64,000 nt of DNA, taken from positions 1-64,000 of the forward strand of contig PABH01000013.1 of NCBI GenBank assembly GCA_002702705.1. The letters are read 5' to 3'. Made by a program: the position numbers and the translations under genes. Below the pieces are notes generated by a model. The model searched no databases, was not told the origin of the DNA, and was given only the letters and a program-made list of their open reading frames with translations. Source of the stretch: Anaerolineaceae bacterium (GTDB taxonomy: Bacteria; Chloroflexota; Anaerolineae; Anaerolineales; Anaerolineaceae). Below, one piece after another: positions 41,835 through 49,869 of the stretch. Every line of letters starts with the position of its first letter. Positions within the stretch are counted from its first letter, which is position 1.

Positions 41835-43271
41835 CTATTGATCCAATAAATCCTTCAGAATCTGCTGCGCCAATTTTGGATCGGCTTTGCCGCGCATTTC
41901 ACGCATCACCTGCCCGGTGAACCAGCCTATCAGGGTGGTTTTGCCTTCTTTATAAGCGCTCACTTCGGAGGGGTTGTTTTCCAAGATTTTTTTCACAACA
42001 TCGCGGATGGCGGAATCGTCACTGACGAGGCCCAACCCTTCGGATTCAACAATTTTCTCCGGAGCCAATCCGGATTCTTCCACCTTTTTTAACAAATTTT
42101 TTCCGGTGGAGGTGTTGATCTTACCGGCATCGACCATTTTTAATATATCGGCCATAAACTGCGGGGTTAGTTTCAACTGCTGTGCGGTTTTTCCTTCATC
42201 ATTTAACATCCGCATGACATCATTTAACAGATAGTTGGATACCCGTTTGGGATCACCACCGTACGCTTTTACCGCACTTTCAAAATAATCGGATAAACCT
42301 CGTTCCGTAGTTAAAATATCCGCATCATATAAGGGGAGCTGGTATTCTTCCATAAACCGTTGGCGTCTTGCCAGGGGCAACTCCGGAAAATCTTTAAGGA
42401 TACTTTCCAGCCAGGCCTCATCCAAACGAACCGGTAGGAGATCGGGTTCACGGAAGTAACGGTAATCGGCCTCAGTTTCTTTGGAACGCATTTTTTTGAG
42501 TTCATTTTTATTCTCGTCCCAATCCAGCGTCCAGGCGCGTACTTTGTTTCCGGCTTCTACTTCCCGAACCTGCCGGGCAAATTCATGTTCAATGGCGTTA
42601 CGCACATTGTCAATCGAGTTGACGTTTTTGATTTCGGTTTTGGTAAATAATTCCGTAGAGCCTTTTGGCCGGATGGAAACATTCCCATCACAGCGTAAAT
42701 GGCCTTTTTCCATATCCGCTTCCGAAATTCCCAACCAGCGTAATAACTGGCGCAACCGCAAGAGGTATTGGGCAGCTTCATCCGCGCTGCGAATATCAGG
42801 GGCTGTTACCATTTCAATTAAAGGCACACCGCAGCGATTAAAGTCGATAAAGCGGCGGTTGCCCACATTTTTTGTTTTTCCGGCATCTTCTTCGAGGTGT
42901 AGTTTTTCAATCCGTACCCGGCGTTGGCTGCCATCCGGCATGGGGATATCCAAATAACCGCCTTTTCCCAGAGAAAGATCGTACTGGGAAATTTGATACC
43001 CTTTCGGCAGATCGGGGTAAAAATAGTTTTTTCGGTCAAAAAACGATAAGGTGCGAATTTCTGAATGCATGGCTTTTGCCAACAGGACACCTTTTTCCAC
43101 GACTGCTTTATTTAATACCGGTAAAACACCGGGCAAACCGGTACAAACCGGACAGATATTGGTGTTCGGTTCATCATCCCACGAATCTGCCTTGCAGGAA
43201 CAAAAGATTTTTGTTGTCGTATTTAACTGGATATGGGTTTCTAAACCAATTACAACCTCGTAGTCTGTCAT
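41835..43271 (-). CDS. gatB: Asp-tRNA(Asn)/Glu-tRNA(Gln) amidotransferase subunit B
   Basis: A 478-residue subunit, normal length. Begins YEVVIGLETHIQLNTTTKIFCSC, with zinc-binding Cys (CSC and CPVC), GALPVLN-type GVLPVLNKAVV, and HLEEDAGKTKNV; the C-terminal tRNA-binding YqeY-like domain (about 330-478) ends RGKADPKLAQQILKDLL. It phosphorylates the tRNA-bound Glu/Asp for amidation by GatA. Last gene of a four-gene operon; starts 18 bp after the DUF4870 gene. Confidence 0.97.
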   Translation of the reverse strand: MTDYEVVIGLETHIQLNTTTKIFCSCKADSWDDEPNTNICPVCTGLPGVLPVLNKAVVEKGVLLAKAMHSEIRTLSFFDRKNYFYPDLPKGYQISQYDLSLGKGGYLDIPMPDGSQRRVRIEKLHLEEDAGKTKNVGNRRFIDFNRCGVPLIEMVTAPDIRSADEAAQYLLRLRQLLRWLGISEADMEKGHLRCDGNVSIRPKGSTELFTKTEIKNVNSIDNVRNAIEHEFARQVREVEAGNKVRAWTLDWDENKNELKKMRSKETEADYRYFREPDLLPVRLDEAWLESILKDFPELPLARRQRFMEEYQLPLYDADILTTERGLSDYFESAVKAYGGDPKRVSNYLLNDVMRMLNDEGKTAQQLKLTPQFMADILKMVDAGKINTSTGKNLLKKVEESGLAPEKIVESEGLGLVSDDSAIRDVVKKILENNPSEVSAYKEGKTTLIGWFTGQVMREMRGKADPKLAQQILKDLLDQ

Positions 43272-43289
43272 GTCTGCCTCCTCAATAAT

Positions 43290-44207
43290 TTATGCTGGCT
43301 CAACGGGGGATACCAGCGCAAGTTTCATTTGTTTTTTTATTTTTTTCCCAATGATGGGGTAATCATAGGGTTTGTTTTTTAATATTCGAATTACCGCAAT
43401 GGTAACAAATACTGCGAAGACCGGAATTACCAGAAAGGTAAACGTAAGAAGGAAACCGCTGGTGATCAGGCTTCCGAAAACCAGGATTTTTGATTGAATC
43501 ATTGTGCCGCTTTGGTTAATCATAGAAATAACCACCATCATTAAAGGAATCGCCACCACCGCTTGTAAGAGCAGTAAAGCATGATACAAAACCATTGTAA
43601 AAGCCTGTATTACCAAGGCTTGCAGTGCGTGGTAGGTTAGATACTGCCGCTCTTTTCCCCTGAGAATCCAGGTTAAAAAGGGGACAAATAAACCACTGAT
43701 TCCATAAAATAAAGCAAAATGGTTCATGGCAGCCACCAGCCTGGTTTCAAAATGCGGATTGACTTGCCCATCCACGATCAATGATTTTTGGATCCGTTTA
43801 CCAATCCATGGGTAAGACCATTCTTTTCCCATAAAAACCATCACAGCCCCCCAAACGGCAATACCAATATAAACCAGATTCAATCCCAGGAAAATCGCGC
43901 CGGATACCGTTAAGGCTTTTAATAAAAGGGCCTGCTGGGTACTTAAATGTGGGTGTAAATTTACATTGATAACCTGTAAAAGAATCAAAATTATGGCCTG
44001 CAGCAGTAGAAGTACCTGCCAAAAAAGCACCTGCATCATTTGAAACACAAAAGCTTGAAGAATCTGGAATCGCACATACGGGGTATCTTTCCGGTGGCGG
44101 AGCCATAATAATAACGGTACCACAAAGCCAATCCCCGGAATAAGGATTGAGAGGTGTGCCAGACCGGCTGCTCCGGTTTTCTGTTTTGAGTCAGGTGTTA
44201 AAGTCAT
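43290..44207 (-). CDS. Tandem DUF4870-like membrane protein in the gat operon
   Basis: A 305-residue membrane protein with about seven helices made of two similar halves. Half 1 opens GLAHLSILIPGIGFVVPLLLWLRHRK...VRFQILQAFVFQ and half 2 NHFALFYGISGLFVPFLTWILRGKE...LTYHALQALVIQ, both DUF4870-like (Tic20-like). Function unknown. It sits between gatA (10-bp gap) and gatB (18-bp gap) on the same strand, so it is almost certainly cotranscribed with them. No residue suggests a part in tRNA amidation; the linkage may be operon accident. Confidence 0.75.
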   Translation of the reverse strand: MTLTPDSKQKTGAAGLAHLSILIPGIGFVVPLLLWLRHRKDTPYVRFQILQAFVFQMMQVLFWQVLLLLQAIILILLQVINVNLHPHLSTQQALLLKALTVSGAIFLGLNLVYIGIAVWGAVMVFMGKEWSYPWIGKRIQKSLIVDGQVNPHFETRLVAAMNHFALFYGISGLFVPFLTWILRGKERQYLTYHALQALVIQAFTMVLYHALLLLQAVVAIPLMMVVISMINQSGTMIQSKILVFGSLITSGFLLTFTFLVIPVFAVFVTIAVIRILKNKPYDYPIIGKKIKKQMKLALVSPVEPA

Positions 44208-44217
44208 GGGTCGTTTG

Positions 44218-45807
44218 TTATAGGTTTCTTAATACAGCAGGTTTGACCTGTCGCCAGTCTTCACCAGTGCTGCCATCTTCAAAAGCTTTACCCAGACGGA
44301 ATAAGATATCCTCACTGAAATCGGGTCCCAATAACTGCACACCCAATGGCAAGCCGTCGGCTGCCAGCCCTGCAGGCAGCGACAAACCCGGAATACCAGC
44401 GTGGTTGGCGGGAACGGTGAACTGGTCGGCATACTGCATTAACACGGAATCGCCGTACACATCACCCATTGGAAAAGCTGTGCTGGGGGTGGTGGGGGTG
44501 AGTAAGGCGTTCAAACGATACGGGCCTAACGGGTCAAACGCCGTATCAAAATCACTTCGGATTTTACTGCGGACTTTTAAAGCACGCACATAATACTGTT
44601 CGGAGTACTGCGCCGCGCTGACGTACATTCCCATCAAGATTCTTAATTTGGGCTGCAAACCAAACCCTTCATTCCGCGATTTTCGATACAGAGTCTGTAA
44701 ATCCACGTTGCTGGTGTGGGTACGGTAACCATATTTCACCCCATCGTAACGATGCAGGTTAGAAGCGGCTTCAACCCGGCTGATTACAAAGTAGGCAGGA
44801 ATCCCATAGCGGGTATTTGGCATAGGTACGTCCTCCACAATTTCCGCACCAAGGTCACGCAGGATATCCGCAGCGTGGTAAACGGAATGGCGAATCTCAT
44901 CACTGACATCCCGCTGCATAAGTTCACCATCTTCATTCATATACGTGATGCGGAAGTAATCCGGTGATAAACCAATGCGTAATCCTTTGATGGATTTTTG
45001 AAGGTTGTTTAAGTAATCCGGCACATCCACTGCCGCAGCAGTGCTGTCACGGCGGTCAGGGCCAGCCATACTTTGTAACATTATGGCGGCATCAGTCACG
45101 TTGCGTGCTACCGGGCCGGGACAATCCAACGAAGACGCAAAGGCGATCAATCCGTACCGGGAAACCCGGCCATAAGTGGGTTTTACACCCACCACACCGC
45201 AAAAAGCGGCGGGTTGGCGAATTGAACCGGCTGTATCAGTGCCTAGGGAAAGCGCTGCTTCCCCGGCTGCTACGGAAGCCGCACTGCCGCCGGATGATCC
45301 ACCCGGCACACGCTCTGTATTCCAGGGGTTGCGGGTACTGGGTTGAAAGGCAGACGATTCGTTGGATGAGCCATAGGTAAATTCATCCAGATTAACTTTG
45401 CCCATCATCACCGCGCCCTGGTTTTCCAGGCGTTCGACTGCGGTGGCTGTGTACGGAGCGCTGTAGTTTGCCAGAATTTTCGAAGCGGCGGTTGAAAGTG
45501 TGTTTTTGACACTGAATATATCTTTGGTGGTAAAAGGCACACCGGCCAATAAACCGGGATCTTCCCCTTTGTTTAGTTTTTCATCCACCTGTTGGGCTTG
45601 CTGGCGAGCACGTTCGGGGGTGGGGGTAATGAAAGCGTGAACGGTATTTAAGTCCGCGCCGGTTATTTCACCGGGTTCGATAACGCCAGGACGGCCATCC
45701 ACGGCTTCGATTCGTTTTTGGCTGGATTCCCATACTTCCAGTGCGGAAATCTTCTTCTCACGTAACAACTGGTAAATTTCGTGGGCGGAGCGGTCACAAA
45801 GTTCCAT
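44218..45807 (-). CDS. gatA: Asp-tRNA(Asn)/Glu-tRNA(Gln) amidotransferase subunit A
   Basis: A 529-residue amidase-signature enzyme, some 40 longer than usual. The catalytic Lys is in GVPFTTKDIFS, the cis-Ser in VPGGSSGGSAASVAAGE and the nucleophile Ser in GTDTAGSIRQPAAFCGVVG. Liberates ammonia from glutamine for the GatB site. An extra stretch near residues 28-60 (WESSQKRIEAVDGRPGVIEP) accounts for part of the extra length. Begins 3 bp after gatC. Confidence 0.97.
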   Translation of the reverse strand: MELCDRSAHEIYQLLREKKISALEVWESSQKRIEAVDGRPGVIEPGEITGADLNTVHAFITPTPERARQQAQQVDEKLNKGEDPGLLAGVPFTTKDIFSVKNTLSTAASKILANYSAPYTATAVERLENQGAVMMGKVNLDEFTYGSSNESSAFQPSTRNPWNTERVPGGSSGGSAASVAAGEAALSLGTDTAGSIRQPAAFCGVVGVKPTYGRVSRYGLIAFASSLDCPGPVARNVTDAAIMLQSMAGPDRRDSTAAAVDVPDYLNNLQKSIKGLRIGLSPDYFRITYMNEDGELMQRDVSDEIRHSVYHAADILRDLGAEIVEDVPMPNTRYGIPAYFVISRVEAASNLHRYDGVKYGYRTHTSNVDLQTLYRKSRNEGFGLQPKLRILMGMYVSAAQYSEQYYVRALKVRSKIRSDFDTAFDPLGPYRLNALLTPTTPSTAFPMGDVYGDSVLMQYADQFTVPANHAGIPGLSLPAGLAADGLPLGVQLLGPDFSEDILFRLGKAFEDGSTGEDWRQVKPAVLRNL

Positions 45808-45810
45808 AAG

Positions 45811-46131
45811 TTAATCCAATTTCTGGTGGGGAATATCGGGTACGACAATATGAGATTCTTCCACCTGGGGCGCTTGGGCCAAAATCTCTGCCGGATTTGG
45901 GAAAGGAATCCATTCATCCTCCCGCAGTTGGGGACTGGTTGTTTTTGTGTAGGGGACACCGTGTGCTGCTACGGTCACATCCGCTTCCAGTGGGATGGCC
46001 GCCAGTTCATGAATGGCTTTTAACTGCTGGTTTAACTCTCTGCGTAAATAAGCGGCCTGTTTTTCGTCCAGTTCCAGGGCTGCCAATGTTACCAGGTGAT
46101 TAAAAACATCAACACTAATTTCATCGCTCAT
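45811..46131 (-). CDS. gatC: Asp-tRNA(Asn)/Glu-tRNA(Gln) amidotransferase subunit C
   Basis: A 106-residue subunit that wraps around GatA and GatB. Shows VFNHLVTLAALELDEKQAAYLRRELNQQL at the N-terminus and a late LREDE segment, standard for GatC. First gene of the gatC-gatA-DUF4870-gatB operon. The start at 46131 follows an AAACCTTATG context with a weak AAGAAA site. Confidence 0.95.
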   Translation of the reverse strand: MSDEISVDVFNHLVTLAALELDEKQAAYLRRELNQQLKAIHELAAIPLEADVTVAAHGVPYTKTTSPQLREDEWIPFPNPAEILAQAPQVEESHIVVPDIPHQKLD

Positions 46132-46237
46132 AAGGTTTCTTCCAATCTGTTATGTTGAATACAACCTTATTTTATCAAGAAGTTAGCAAGCTGGGGGAAA
46201 TCCGAGCGAGTGAGTTGTATATTTTTTGAAAGGTGGT

Positions 46238-47788
46238 TTAACTTATCAAAAAAACAAAAATGGCAATTACGGTGATAGGAATTATGGCCAGGGTGATGAC
46301 CTTACCCATTACGGTGCCTTCTTCATCTCCTAACCCAACAGTGGAACAGCCCACAATAATTTTGGCAGGAGCCATGATAGAGCCGATGGAACCGCCTGCG
46401 GTTTGTGCTCCTAAGATGAGCGGCACACTTAAGCCTAATAATTCAGCCGTGTTCATTTGTAAAATGGCAAATAAAACATTTGAATTGTTATTAGAACCTG
46501 TAATAAAGGCCCCCAACGCACCAATATAGGTAGATAAGAAGGGATAAGCCCTCGCGCCAAAAGCACGACCGAGCCCCTGTGCCAGCAAATTGGTCATGCC
46601 GCTGTGGGACATTAACACGGCCAATCCTACCATTGCCAAAATACCCAGACTGGAATTGATCGCACCTTTTAATACCTTTTCCCCGATTTGTTTTGCAGCT
46701 TGGGGAGGATAAAACCCGGCTCGTTTATAAATAAAAAAGGCAATGATGGAGCTGTATAACAAAATTGCACCAGGATGGCTGAGTAATTTTATAACCCGCC
46801 CATATTCTGCGGGAGTGACCCATCCGAGGGAAGTTTGAAGTTCCGGAAAGTATAATTTCAGCTGCAGTAAATCACTGAGGAAGGTTTTAAGGGGTGTAAT
46901 TAAATTAATACTAAAAGCTAAAATAACGAGGATTAAATAAGCAGACACGGCGAAAATTAATGATTTGGGTTTGATTGGAAGCGCTTTTGTTTTTTGTGCG
47001 CCGTGTTGGTAAAGGGGCAAACGGGTTAAGGGAATGCCTACTGCCAAGCCCGCCATTGCTCCTCCTGTTGCGCCAAGGGTCCAGATGCCCGTTACGGATA
47101 AGAAATACTGGGTCAGGCTCATTACGGAACCAATAATTAAAATGGCAGGTAAACCACGCAGCAGTCCTTTCCATCCTCCCGCTACCAGCGCTACGATAAT
47201 TCCGCTCACAAAACAGCCAATTCCTAAAAGAAGGGAAGATTCCGGTGCCAAAAATTCGCCGGGCAAATTGGTCACTGCCATCAGGGTCTGAAAAGAGGTT
47301 GCCAGGGAACCGTAATTTACCGCCCATCCGTGCCCGATGCTGGCGATGACGACAGCCGTGATGGGTGAAAAGCCCATGCCGACCAACAGTGGCGCGGTGA
47401 CGGCCACGGGTACGCCAAAACCACCCATGCCCTGCAAAAAGGAAACAAAAACCCATCCGATCAGTAATCCCTGCATGGTGCGGTCCGGCGTTAAGCTGGT
47501 GAGCGCGTTCCCAATCATTTGAATGGCTCCGGCTTCATTGGAAACATGGAATAACAACAATGCCATCCAGATCACTAAGATGACATCAATACTCAGAATG
47601 GTTGCTTTTACTTGTGAATATGCGATCAGTTTTGCGCCTGCGCCAAAAACAAAAACAGCGGTCAGGATGGTGACAAACCAACTGAAAGCTCCCGCTTTGG
47701 AACCACCCCATTTAAACCCAAGCATCAAAATCAATACGGTTAAGACCGGGAGAAATGCTAAAAACCAATTTAGAAAGGTTAACGACAT
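46238..47788 (-). CDS. lctP: L-lactate permease (LctP family)
   Basis: A 516-residue permease with about 13 hydrophobic helices. Family features include FVSFLQGMGGFGVPVAVTAPLLVGMGFSP, IGHGWAVNYGSLATSFQ and the C-terminal GSNNNSNVLFAILQ and QTAGGSIGSIMAPAKIIVG motifs. Brings in lactate or glycolate with protons. Length is close to the usual 530-560. No lactate dehydrogenase lies next to it. Confidence 0.93.
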   Translation of the reverse strand: MSLTFLNWFLAFLPVLTVLILMLGFKWGGSKAGAFSWFVTILTAVFVFGAGAKLIAYSQVKATILSIDVILVIWMALLLFHVSNEAGAIQMIGNALTSLTPDRTMQGLLIGWVFVSFLQGMGGFGVPVAVTAPLLVGMGFSPITAVVIASIGHGWAVNYGSLATSFQTLMAVTNLPGEFLAPESSLLLGIGCFVSGIIVALVAGGWKGLLRGLPAILIIGSVMSLTQYFLSVTGIWTLGATGGAMAGLAVGIPLTRLPLYQHGAQKTKALPIKPKSLIFAVSAYLILVILAFSINLITPLKTFLSDLLQLKLYFPELQTSLGWVTPAEYGRVIKLLSHPGAILLYSSIIAFFIYKRAGFYPPQAAKQIGEKVLKGAINSSLGILAMVGLAVLMSHSGMTNLLAQGLGRAFGARAYPFLSTYIGALGAFITGSNNNSNVLFAILQMNTAELLGLSVPLILGAQTAGGSIGSIMAPAKIIVGCSTVGLGDEEGTVMGKVITLAIIPITVIAIFVFLIS

Positions 47789-48078
47789 GGTGAATGATCC
47801 TTGTTTGATTTGAATGCTTACCGGCGTGATTATAGCATGAGCAATGCAAACCGTGTTTTGAGAAAAATGAGATAACTTAAAAAATTAATCAAATACTCAT
47901 TTTATTTTAATGTTTTATTAATAAAGCCCGTATATAATTTCACTATTGAACACCTGGGTGTCCCCCTCACCCCGGTGTTCAGTGCTTAAAAAGGGGAAAT
48001 AAAAAACGTTTTTGATTATTAAAATATTAAATCTACTCATGGTGAGGATAAATTCGATACAAACCTGAATACAAAGAT
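47789..48078. other. Intergenic region with a -10-like box and a GC-rich imperfect hairpin
   Basis: A plus-strand TATAATTTCAC at 47933-47943 is followed directly by an inverted repeat TGAACACC-t-GGGTG (47947-47960) with CACCC-c-GGTGTTCA (47968-47981). No plus-strand gene follows until 48905. This could be a small RNA, a leader or a terminator of the minus-strand nucleotidase; none is proven. Confidence 0.45.
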
Positions 48079-48768
48079 TTATCGCTTGTCTAAGAGTGGT
48101 AGAAGCTGGCGCAAATCCTGAATTTGATAGGTTACCGGCAGGTTGAGGGTGTTTGGATTTCCTAACGGATTAAACCAACAGGTATCCAGACCATAATTAA
48201 TTCCGCCGCGCATATCCGAACTGAGGCTGTCCCCAATGACCAACACAGACTCTTTTTTCGGATGGTATAAGGCATCCATGACCGCGTCAAAATACCCAGC
48301 TGCTGGTTTGGAAAATCCGATCTCTTCCGAGATAAACAAACCATCAAACAGAGATTCAATCGGTGAAATCGCAATGCGGGAGCGCTGCACTTTTGAGATG
48401 CCGTTGGTGATGATGGCCATGTGGTAATCTTTTTCCAATTGTTGTAACGTTTCTAAAACAAACGGCATCAAATCTGCAGATTGGCCAAGATGGAACAAGT
48501 AACGGTCACTAAATTTTTCTGGGTCCGTGTTAAGACCTGTTTGTTGGAATAAATCAAAAAAACGACGCACCCGTAAATCTGCTAAGGCAATCTTACCCTG
48601 TTCAAATAATTTCCATAAATTTTTATTGACGGTTTGGTAAATTTCCCCATAATTCGGTAAAAACGGGATTTGAAATTCTTCAAATGTCCCGGTCAGCGCC
48701 TTTTCTTCCGCACCATCGTAGTCAAATAAGGTGCCATCCGCATCAAATAACAACCATTCGTAAGGCAT
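48079..48768 (-). CDS. yjjG: YjjG-family noncanonical pyrimidine nucleotidase (HAD)
   Basis: A 229-residue HAD phosphatase. Motif I LLFDADGTLFDYDG, motif II Thr in AIITNGISKVQ, the motif III Lys in GFSKPAAGYF and motif IV VLVIGDSLSSDMRGG are all present; WFNP after motif IV is typical of YjjG. It dephosphorylates dUMP-like and modified pyrimidine nucleotides, cleaning the pool. Usual length. Monocistronic. Confidence 0.93.
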   Translation of the reverse strand: MPYEWLLFDADGTLFDYDGAEEKALTGTFEEFQIPFLPNYGEIYQTVNKNLWKLFEQGKIALADLRVRRFFDLFQQTGLNTDPEKFSDRYLFHLGQSADLMPFVLETLQQLEKDYHMAIITNGISKVQRSRIAISPIESLFDGLFISEEIGFSKPAAGYFDAVMDALYHPKKESVLVIGDSLSSDMRGGINYGLDTCWFNPLGNPNTLNLPVTYQIQDLRQLLPLLDKR

Positions 48769-48904
48769 GTGAATCTCCTGTTTAATTTATTATTTTTATT
48801 GTAATGGAAAAATGAAAATAAGCGGATTATTTTGAAAGGCCTTGCTATTTATCCTTTAATCTTATAAAATAGAACATAAGTTCTTTGTAAATAAAAGAGG
48901 TGGT

Positions 48905-49774
48905 ATGAATCAAAAAGTTTTTGAAAAAGCAGCTAATTTTATCTGGCTCAATGCCCGTTTGTTAGAACGATACCGGTTTTCTTATCATTTTCACCATGGC
49001 TCTAAATCGGCGGTTTTAACCAGTTTAAAAGCTTACCAAAACCCGGATGGTGGTTTTGGTAATGCGTTGGAGCCTGACAAACGGTATCCAGGCAGCAATG
49101 CGATGGATGTGATGACCGCATTTTATATTCTGGATGAGATCAACGCCATGGATGACCCAATGGTACGGGAAGCATGTGATTTTTTGGTATCCGCCTCCAC
49201 TCCTGAAGGAGGTCTACCGTTTACCATTCCTCAAATCAATTCCTACCCCCACTCACCCTGGATGGGTACGGATGATCCGTATCCTCCCGCGTCCATTAAC
49301 CCAACTGGTGATTTGGTTGGGTTGTTGTTAAAACATAATGTTGTCCATCCCTGGTTGGAGAAAGCAGTTCCGTTCTGTTGGCAGGCACAAGATTCAACCC
49401 GTGACGGGTTCCATGATATTATGCCTGCTATCGAATTTTTGAAATATGCCCCCAATCGTCCGCTTGCGGAAAAAATGATCGGCGAGATAAAACAGAACAT
49501 TTTAATTAAAAAGCTGGTTAATTTTGACCGTAAAACGGAAGGTTATTTAAAATTTCCACTGGATTGGGCTCCTTCACCAAACCATGTATTTCGTTCGCTT
49601 TTCAGTGATCAAAAAATAAAAAATGACCTGGACGCACTGGTTGCCATGCAGCAGGATGATGGCGGCTGGCCCATTAACTGGCCGCCGCTTTCCAAAGCCG
49701 TTGAAATGGAATGGCGTGGTATCCGCACCTTGCAAATTTTATTAACTTTACGTGCTTACCAATATTTAAGTTAA
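48905..49774 (+). CDS. Hypothetical protein with terpenoid-cyclase/prenyltransferase-like repeats
   Basis: A 289-residue soluble protein of alpha-alpha barrel appearance. Repeat-type segments include YQNPDGGFGNALEPD, MQQDDGGWPINWPP and ASTPEGGLPF, resembling QW-like motifs of squalene cyclase/prenyltransferase folds. No DxDD or aspartate-rich catalytic motif is seen, so it is probably not a cyclase. No signal peptide. AAGAGGTGGT precedes the ATG. Two terminators follow. Confidence 0.65.
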   Translation: MNQKVFEKAANFIWLNARLLERYRFSYHFHHGSKSAVLTSLKAYQNPDGGFGNALEPDKRYPGSNAMDVMTAFYILDEINAMDDPMVREACDFLVSASTPEGGLPFTIPQINSYPHSPWMGTDDPYPPASINPTGDLVGLLLKHNVVHPWLEKAVPFCWQAQDSTRDGFHDIMPAIEFLKYAPNRPLAEKMIGEIKQNILIKKLVNFDRKTEGYLKFPLDWAPSPNHVFRSLFSDQKIKNDLDALVAMQQDDGGWPINWPPLSKAVEMEWRGIRTLQILLTLRAYQYLS

Positions 49775-49815
49775 GAACTGCTTTCTAAAATTTAAAAAGC
49801 AGTTCAAACTGTTTT
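49775..49815 (+). terminator. Terminator after the prenyltransferase-like gene
   Basis: Stem GAACTGCTTT/AAAGCAGTTC (49775-49784 with 49796-49805) with a short T-rich tail. Confidence 0.7.
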
Positions 49816-49819
49816 TATT

Positions 49820-49851
49820 AACAAACCCTGCTCTCAAAGGCGGGGTTTGTG
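49820..49851 (-). terminator. Terminator of the serine hydrolase gene
   Basis: ACAAACCC (49821-49828) pairs with GGGGTTTGT near 49842-49850; the hairpin lies just downstream of the minus-strand stop. May act on both strands. Confidence 0.6.
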
Positions 49852-49869
49852 GTTTAAGATTGAAAAAAA

